DNA from: Reyranella soli
Lineage (GTDB): Bacteria; Pseudomonadota; Alphaproteobacteria; Reyranellales; Reyranellaceae
Length of the DNA: 41,359 bases
Direction of reading: 5' to 3'
Assembly (NCBI RefSeq): GCF_007992495.1
Contig: NZ_BKAJ01000135.1
Coordinates: 1-41,359 of the forward strand
Shown piece after piece: positions 36,272 through 41,359 of this stretch. Below the pieces are notes generated by a model. The model was not told the origin of the DNA. It was given only the letters and a program-made list of their open reading frames with translations, and ran no database searches. Each line of letters starts with the position of its first letter. The first letter of the stretch is position 1. A program made the translations under genes and the position numbers.

Positions 36272-36847
36272 CTACTCAGCCGGCGCCGGCGTCTTGAAGT
36301 GCGGGATACCGTCGGTGCGATCGTCGAGCGCTTCGGCGCCTTCGGTCGGCAGCACCTTCACGTAATTCAGCGCGGCGTTGATGTCGTCCTTCCAGACCTC
36401 CTTGGGCAGGTCGTAGACGAACTCCACGCCGTAGCCGTTGGGATCATGGATGTAGAGGCTGTGGGTCATGCCGTGCTCGACGCGGCGGTCGAACTTCACG
36501 CCCTTCTTCTGCAGGTACTCCAGATGCTCCAGCCAGGCTTCGCGGCTCGGCATGGTGATGGCGATGTGGTTCACCGCGCAGGGCATGCCGAACATCGACC
36601 AGTTCTCGGGCGGCTTGGGCAGGTCGCGGTTCTCGACCAAGGCGACGTCGTGATGATGGCTGGTGCCGTCCTCGCGCACGCCCGAGTAGAAGCGCATCTT
36701 CGGCGGGTTCGGCCGGTCCTTGGTCGGCGTGAGCTGCCCGACCTGCTTGAAGCCGACGACCTCGGTCCAGAAGAGATGCGACTCCTCGATGTCGCGCACA
36801 TTGAGCACCAAGTGATTTACGCCACGCGGAGTTACCGGCTTGTCCAT
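36272..36847 (-). CDS. VOC-superfamily extradiol-dioxygenase-like protein
   Basis: The 191-residue protein has two beta-alpha-beta-beta-beta modules. His in GVNHLVLNVRDIEESHLFW, His in AVNHIAITMPSREAW and Glu in PNGYGVEFVYDLP match the 2-His-1-Glu iron site of type I extradiol dioxygenases. MRFYSGVREDGTSHHHDVAL is also typical. ATG 36847 follows GGGAGTG; the frame extends to 36895 without one. It lies 71 bases downstream of the HpaB-like gene on the same strand, suggesting hydroxylation then ring cleavage of one aromatic. The substrate is unknown. Confidence 0.8.
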   Translation of the reverse strand: MDKPVTPRGVNHLVLNVRDIEESHLFWTEVVGFKQVGQLTPTKDRPNPPKMRFYSGVREDGTSHHHDVALVENRDLPKPPENWSMFGMPCAVNHIAITMPSREAWLEHLEYLQKKGVKFDRRVEHGMTHSLYIHDPNGYGVEFVYDLPKEVWKDDINAALNYVKVLPTEGAEALDDRTDGIPHFKTPAPAE

Positions 36848-36918
36848 CGCTACACTCCCGGAGTGATCTGTTGTTGGATTGGATACTACCCTCAAATGAA
36901 CCGTTGGCCCACCTGTGA

Positions 36919-38463
36919 TCAGGCCACTTTCCCGGCCGTAACAGGGTTTCTTGCCGGTTCCGCCGCGGGCGGCGGCGGCGGAACCGTCGGGTTCACCGGC
37001 CGGCGTGCGCCCAGCGGCGCGTTTCGGATCGACTGCAGGTCGACCTTCGGCATCGGCAGGCCGAGCTGCTGGAGCACGCCGTTGGCCAGCTCCTCATAGC
37101 GGTTGAAACCGCGCCGCAGGCGCCCGCGCCACGACGGGATGCCGCCGTTGGAGTGCAGCTCGTAGACCGATTCGCGATGGTCGAGCTGAGAGCCGGCATG
37201 ATCCCAGGCCATCTGCAGCAGCGCCGCGCGCTGCCGGGCGGTATAGCCGCCGCCGGCGAACGATTCCTCCAGCCCCTGGGCCAACGCCGGATCGGCCAGA
37301 TCGTGGTCGGTCGGCGCCACGACCAGCGATGAGCCCGGTAGCGTGCGCAGGATCTCACTCATGCGCGGTCGCGCCTTCAGCATGGCGATGCTGCCGGCCG
37401 CGACATGGCAGACGTTCGGCGAGCAATAGCCTTCGGGCGTGAACTCCGGATCGAGCTCGGCGGCCGTCTGGCAGCTGCGCACGGTCTGCACGTCGGTGAG
37501 CAGGTCGAGCAGGTAGTCGACGGTGGCGTCATGCGCGGCGAGGCCCATGGCGTGCGTGCAGGCGAGCGCCACGCCCAAGGTGAACTCGGCCTTGCTGAGC
37601 CAGCAATAGAGCTGATGCCAGAACAGCCAGCGCGCCACCGGATCGGGAAACGGATCGGTGAGGAAGACGCGATCCCACGGGATCAGCACATCGTCGAGCC
37701 ACATCTGGCCATCGAGCTCGTCGAAGCGGGCGCTGAGCGGCGCGGAGAACGGGTTGCTGTCGCGCGCCGCGGGCTTGCGGCAGACCACGGTGACGCCGGG
37801 GGCGTTGACCGCGACGACGAAGGTGGCGCGATGGCCCTTGTAGTCCGCGCCGTTGTGGGCGCCGATATAGACGTCGTGGGCGTAGGCCGGGCTGGTGTGC
37901 ATGCCGATCTTGCCGCGGATCACCAGGCCCTTGTCGGTCTCCTTGACGATCTTGAGCGCCGCCCGCTCGGCCGGATCCTCGCGCAGGCGATAGCCGATGG
38001 TCGCGGCACCGGCGGCGAAGGTGAGGAAGCGGCCGGTGCGGGCGATCAGGGCGCGATAGGCCTCGGCATTGGCGCGCTGCTCGGGCGAGGCGTTGCGCAG
38101 GTTGACCACGGTCTGCACGCCCATCGCGATCAGATGGCCGTAGGCCGGGGTGTGGGTGATGTTGCCGGCGCTGAGGAAAGTGGTGGCGGAGAAGCACCGC
38201 CCCATGCGCGCGAGATCGTCGGGGCTGCGCGGCACCATGTAGCCGACGGGCGAGCGACAACCGTCCTTGTCCGGCGGCGTGAACAGCGTGTCCTGCCACT
38301 TCGGATCGAAGTGCCGGTCGTACCAGGCGACGTATTCCTCGACCATCGCCCGGGTCGCCGGATGGGTCGTCACGTCCTCGACCGGGCCCTCGCCCAGGAT
38401 GAAGACGCGCCGCCCGTCGCGCAGGCTCTTCCGGTAGTCGGCCCCGGTTCGCATCGACGACAT
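36919..38463 (-). CDS. HpaB-type FAD-dependent aromatic hydroxylase (oxygenase component)
   Basis: The 514-residue protein fits the 4-hydroxyphenylacetate 3-monooxygenase large-component family: YRKSLRDGRRVFILGE at the start, VVNLRNASPEQRANAEAY, GKIGMHTSPAYAHDVYIG, LDDVLIPWDRVFL and CSPNVCHVAAG. It would use reduced FAD supplied by a separate reductase, which is not encoded nearby. The C-terminal 30 residues are Pro/Ala-rich. ATG 38463 follows GGGAGG; the much longer upstream open frame is not coding. It is divergent from a LysR regulator. The substrate is a phenolic compound, unspecified. Confidence 0.85.
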   Translation of the reverse strand: MSSMRTGADYRKSLRDGRRVFILGEGPVEDVTTHPATRAMVEEYVAWYDRHFDPKWQDTLFTPPDKDGCRSPVGYMVPRSPDDLARMGRCFSATTFLSAGNITHTPAYGHLIAMGVQTVVNLRNASPEQRANAEAYRALIARTGRFLTFAAGAATIGYRLREDPAERAALKIVKETDKGLVIRGKIGMHTSPAYAHDVYIGAHNGADYKGHRATFVVAVNAPGVTVVCRKPAARDSNPFSAPLSARFDELDGQMWLDDVLIPWDRVFLTDPFPDPVARWLFWHQLYCWLSKAEFTLGVALACTHAMGLAAHDATVDYLLDLLTDVQTVRSCQTAAELDPEFTPEGYCSPNVCHVAAGSIAMLKARPRMSEILRTLPGSSLVVAPTDHDLADPALAQGLEESFAGGGYTARQRAALLQMAWDHAGSQLDHRESVYELHSNGGIPSWRGRLRRGFNRYEELANGVLQQLGLPMPKVDLQSIRNAPLGARRPVNPTVPPPPPAAEPARNPVTAGKVA

Positions 38464-38511
38464 GTCCCGCCTCCCTTTCGGCGTCGGGCAAAAGCGTATG
38501 CCCGCCATTGA

Positions 38512-38560
38512 CATAACGAAACAATCAAAGGGAGCATAAGATGCATAACCAGTCGTTATG
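38512..38560. promoter_or_regulatory. Probable LysR operator region with inverted repeats
   Basis: CATAACGA (38512-38519) and TCGTTATG (38553-38560) are perfect inverted arms 33 bases apart. Further CATAAG (38535) and CATAACC (38544) half-sites lie between. The set sits in the hpaB-lysR divergent gap, as expected for a LysR binding and activation site pair. Confidence 0.55.
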
Positions 38561-38569
38561 GAGCGGCCG

Positions 38570-39547
38570 ATGGCGACAATGGCGGAAACGAACGAGCCGA
38601 TGACGGCGCCGATGACGGGCGAGCGCGAGCTCGCGGCGCGGCTGCGCAAGGTCAATCTCGACCTGCTGCCGGTGCTGCACGAGCTGTTGCGCACCCGAAG
38701 CGTCACGCGCACGGCGCAGTCCTTCAACATGACGCAGCCCGCGGTGAGCCGGGCCTTGCGGCAATTGCGCGGTGCTTTGGACGACCAGATCCTGGTGTCC
38801 TCCGGGCGCAACGCGCGCCTCACCGATCGGGCCGAGACCCTGGCTGGGCCGCTGGCCCGTACGCTCGGCGAGCTCGACCTGCTCCTGACACCCGCTGGCC
38901 CGTTCGATCCGGCGACCGAAGCGGTGCATTTCGTCATCAACACTGCCGACTATGTCGCCCAGCTCCTGGCGCCGGTGCTGACCGGCATCTGTGCCCGCGA
39001 GGCGCCGCATGTCGTGCTCGAGTTCACCTGGCTGCCGACGCGCAATGCCGACGACCTGACGGTCGTCGATTTCATGATCGGGCCGCGCGCTTTCGGCCAG
39101 ACCCTGGGCAAGCGCATCGGCTCGCTGCCGCTGTGGCGCGACGAGATGGTGTGCGTGGCGTCCGCCGCCAATCGCGCGGTGCCGGCACGGCTGACGCCCG
39201 CGCAGTTCCAGGCGATGCGCTACGTCGCCTTCCGCCGCGGCCTGCGCATGTCGCAGGACGTGCAGACCCTGGTCCAGCCGACCTCGCCGCTCGAAATCGC
39301 GCCGGTCTGCACCGTTCCCAACTTCCTGGTGCTGGGCGCGATCGTCGCCCAGTCCGACTGCGTCGCCCTGGTGCCACGCAAGGTGGCACGCGCACTGGCC
39401 CGCGCCGAGCGCCTGCGCATCGTCGAAATCGCCTATCCGCGCAAGCAGCTCCACATCGACGCCTACTGGAGCCTCGCCACCAACGGCCGCCGCGGCCGCG
39501 CCTGGTTCCGCGAGCTTTTAGCAAGGGCGGTGGCGGAGCTGCCTTGA
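38570..39547 (+). CDS. LysR-family transcriptional regulator
   Basis: The 325-residue protein has a winged helix-turn-helix (NLDLLPVLHELLRTRSVTRT, FNMTQPAVSRALRQLRGAL, GRNARLT) and a periplasmic-binding-like effector domain, closest in style to NodD/LinR-type LysR proteins (FVINTADYVAQLLAPVL). ATG 38570 follows GGAG; the ATG at 38558 would fall in the operator repeat. It probably regulates the divergent hydroxylase-dioxygenase genes in response to an aromatic ligand and represses itself. Confidence 0.88.
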   Translation: MATMAETNEPMTAPMTGERELAARLRKVNLDLLPVLHELLRTRSVTRTAQSFNMTQPAVSRALRQLRGALDDQILVSSGRNARLTDRAETLAGPLARTLGELDLLLTPAGPFDPATEAVHFVINTADYVAQLLAPVLTGICAREAPHVVLEFTWLPTRNADDLTVVDFMIGPRAFGQTLGKRIGSLPLWRDEMVCVASAANRAVPARLTPAQFQAMRYVAFRRGLRMSQDVQTLVQPTSPLEIAPVCTVPNFLVLGAIVAQSDCVALVPRKVARALARAERLRIVEIAYPRKQLHIDAYWSLATNGRRGRAWFRELLARAVAELP

Positions 39548-39572
39548 TGGGAGCGCGGGCCTCCGGCCCATC
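39548..39572. repeat. Truncated copy of the xerC-terminator palindrome
   Basis: The first 22 bases (TGGGAGCGCGGGCCTCCGGCCC) are identical to 32249-32270; the second arm is then lost. It sits at the convergent end of the LysR gene and the small membrane-protein gene. Confidence 0.65.
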
Positions 39573-39580
39573 TGTCGTCC

Positions 39581-39847
39581 TCACCGCTTCGGATCGGTCA
39601 GATCCTCGAATTCCTTGAGATGTCTCGGCGCCCAACGATGGTCGCGGGCGCGCTCGATCCACCGGTTGAGCCACGGCCAGCGGCGGCGCGCGGCCTTGAC
39701 CCACAGGCGGCCGGTCTCGAACTCGGTGGCCAGCAGATAGAGGGCGATCACAAAGAAGATCCAGCCCTGAAGGATCGGCACCAGGCCGCCGATCACCGAC
39801 ATGATGAGACAGGCGACGATTGCGACGGCCATCAAGGGCTTGCGCAT
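39581..39847 (-). CDS. Small PGPGW-like membrane protein
   Basis: The 88-residue protein has two hydrophobic segments (MAVAIVACLIMSVIGGLVPI and GWIFFVIALYLLATEF) and a basic C-terminus with several Trp (RRRWPWLNRWIERARDHRW). The GWIFF-x-I-x-LYLLATEF pattern resembles the PGPGW transmembrane family. Function is unknown. AGGGAG precedes its ATG. It follows lpdA by 59 bases on the same strand. Confidence 0.75.
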   Translation of the reverse strand: MRKPLMAVAIVACLIMSVIGGLVPILQGWIFFVIALYLLATEFETGRLWVKAARRRWPWLNRWIERARDHRWAPRHLKEFEDLTDPKR

Positions 39848-39861
39848 CAGACTCCCTTCGC

Positions 39862-39888
39862 TGTCATCCCGAGCGCAGCGAGGGATCT
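39862..39888. repeat. REP-like arm related to the 15497 element
   Basis: TGTCATCCCGAGCGCAGCGA plus GGGATCT is a variant of the arm at 15497-15515, with internal ATCCC/GGGAT pairing. It lies between lpdA and the small membrane-protein gene. Confidence 0.55.
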
Positions 39889-39906
39889 TTGCCTCCCGCG
39901 CCGAGC

Positions 39907-41319
39907 CTAAAGATGTATCGGCTTGTCCCACGCCGCCAGCGCGGCTTCCTTCATCGCCTCGTTGACGGTCGGGTGGGCATGGCAGACGCGGCCGATATCC
40001 TCGGCCGAGGCCGAGAACTCCATGGCCATGCCGGCTTCGGCGATCATCGTGCCGGCCTCGGCGCCGATGATGTGGACGCCCAAGACCTTGTCGGTCGCCT
40101 TGTCGGCCAGGACCTTCACGAACCCCTCCGTCGCGCCATTCGCGCGGCTGCGCGGATCGGCAGTGAACGGATACTTGCCGATCTTGTAGGCAACGCCCGC
40201 TGCCTTGAGTTGTTCCTCGGTCTTGCCGACCCAGGCCACCTCGGGCTGAGTGTAGATGATCGAGGGCACGAGATCCCAGTTCACGTGGCCCTTCTGGCCG
40301 GCGATGGTTTCCACGCAGGCGATACCATCCTCGCTCGCCTTGTGCGCCAGCATCGGCCCGTCGATCACGTCGCCAATGGCGTAGATGCCCCGCACCGACG
40401 TCTGGAAATGCGCATCGACGGCGATGCGGCCGCGCTCGGTCAGCTTCACACCCACCTTGTCGATGCCGAGCCCCTCGACGAACGGCCGCCGACCGATGGA
40501 TACCAGCACGATGTCGGCCTGCACGGTCTCGGCCGCACCGCCCTTGGCCGGCTCGACGGTCAGCGTCACGCCCTGCCCCGAGGCATCGGCCTTGGTCACC
40601 TTCGAGCCGAGCTTGAACTTCAGGCCCTGCTTGGCGAGCGCGCGCTGGAAATGCTTGGTGACCTCGTCGTCGACGCCGGGCGTGATGCGGTCGAGGAACT
40701 CGATCACCGTCACGTCCGCGCCCAGCCTGCGCCACACCGAGCCGAGCTCGAGCCCGATGATCCCGGCGCCGACCACGACCAGGTGCTTCGGCACCTCGGC
40801 GAGCTCCAGCGCGCCGGTCGACGACACGATCTTCTTCTCGTCGACGGTGACGCCGGGCAACGGCATCACTTCCGAGCCGGAAGCGATCAGGATGTTCTTG
40901 GTCGCAAGCGTGTCCTTCACCGCGCCGTCGTCGCCCAGCACCGACACCGCGCCCGCCTTGTCGATGCGGCCGGTGCCCTGGACCGAGGTGATCTTGTTCT
41001 TCCGGAACAGGAAGGCGACGCCCTTGGTGGTGGCGTCGACGACCTCGCCCTTGCGCTTCATGAGCTGCGCGAAGTCGAGCTTGGGCGGCTCGAGCAGGAT
41101 GCCGTGCTGGGCGAGATCGTGGCCCGCTTCCTCGAACAGGTGCGAGGACTGCAGCAACGCCTTGGACGGGATGCAGCCGACATTGAGACAGGTCCCGCCG
41201 AAGGTCGTGCGCTTCTCGACCATGGCGACCTTCATGCCGAGCTGCGCGGCGCGGATCGCCGCCACATACCCGCCCGGGCCGGCGCCGATCACGACGAGAT
41301 CGAAGGTTTCGTTTGCCAT
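39907..41319 (-). CDS. lpdA: Dihydrolipoyl dehydrogenase
   Basis: The 470-residue flavoprotein has the FAD-binding VIGAGPGGYVAAIRAAQLG, the redox disulphide GGTCLNVGCIPSKALL, the NAD-binding VVGAGIIGLELGSVWRRLGA, and the C-terminal HAHPTVNEAMKEAAL with catalytic His-Glu. It is the E3 subunit that reoxidises lipoyl groups of 2-oxoacid dehydrogenases. Genes upstream (beyond the right edge) are probably the matching E1/E2, but cannot be seen. Start is ATG 41319. Confidence 0.97.
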   Translation of the reverse strand: MANETFDLVVIGAGPGGYVAAIRAAQLGMKVAMVEKRTTFGGTCLNVGCIPSKALLQSSHLFEEAGHDLAQHGILLEPPKLDFAQLMKRKGEVVDATTKGVAFLFRKNKITSVQGTGRIDKAGAVSVLGDDGAVKDTLATKNILIASGSEVMPLPGVTVDEKKIVSSTGALELAEVPKHLVVVGAGIIGLELGSVWRRLGADVTVIEFLDRITPGVDDEVTKHFQRALAKQGLKFKLGSKVTKADASGQGVTLTVEPAKGGAAETVQADIVLVSIGRRPFVEGLGIDKVGVKLTERGRIAVDAHFQTSVRGIYAIGDVIDGPMLAHKASEDGIACVETIAGQKGHVNWDLVPSIIYTQPEVAWVGKTEEQLKAAGVAYKIGKYPFTADPRSRANGATEGFVKVLADKATDKVLGVHIIGAEAGTMIAEAGMAMEFSASAEDIGRVCHAHPTVNEAMKEAALAAWDKPIHL

Positions 41320-41359
41320 GGTCTGTTACCCACTCTTTCCGCTCATGCTCTTCCGGACC

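Noticed and set aside
37405..38511. 368-codon plus-strand frame opposite the HpaB-like gene
   Set aside because: Antisense shadow of a well-supported gene; composition is repetitive and unlike a folded protein.

Overview
The window looks like part of an alphaproteobacterial chromosome. Supporting signs are the F1 ATP synthase operon atpHAGDC without the Fo genes and downstream of priA, a DUF484-xerC pair, rplU-rpmA-obgE-proB-proA-nadD/rsfS-rlmH synteny, ligD fragments, and high GC in the core. A soil-type genus such as Reyranella would fit, but that is a guess without a database search.

Region 1 (about 1-11,050) is a mosaic accessory island with visibly lower GC. Its right edge is a tRNA-Ser(CGA) gene with a complete P4-type tyrosine integrase beside the tRNA 3' end. 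The left end was not found and may lie outside the window. The cargo begins with a tightly overlapped minus-strand pair: a 275-residue protein that reads as a bacterial gasdermin (bGSDM, a pore-forming cell-death effector) and a 519-residue HExxH metalloprotease-like protein. The pair lies between two fragments of the 3' end of a DNA ligase D gene. Next come a LecA-like lectin-fold protein with a DUF2235 (Tle1-like) hydrolase, a divergent single-span membrane protein and an MFS transporter. A graveyard of broken genes follows: an MBL-fold hydrolase, an S1/P1 nuclease, a pentapeptide-repeat protein and a cysteine-peptidase-like protein. The gasdermin-metalloprotease pair is the strongest candidate for an undescribed system, because the experimentally studied bacterial gasdermins I know of are activated by caspase-like or trypsin-like proteases.

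Region 2 (about 11,050-32,250) is conserved core: ribosomal proteins L21 and L27, the GTPase Obg, proline synthesis (proB, proA), a continuous NadD-RsfS frame, RlmH, a secreted protein, GpmI, a CtpA-type S41 protease and RppH on plus. A ferritin-like protein and the ATP synthase F1 operon with priA follow on minus. Then a transaldolase, a DUF484 protein and XerC are on plus.

Region 3 (about 32,250-41,359) is a set of lineage-specific metabolic and regulatory genes: two small hypotheticals, a dihydrofolate-reductase-fold protein coupled to a secreted dienelactone-hydrolase-like protein, and a small secreted repeat protein beside an ECF sigma/anti-sigma pair. An HpaB-like flavin hydroxylase with an extradiol-dioxygenase-like protein is divergent from a LysR regulator. 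The window ends with a small membrane protein and dihydrolipoyl dehydrogenase (lpdA). Strong palindromes mark several convergent gene ends.
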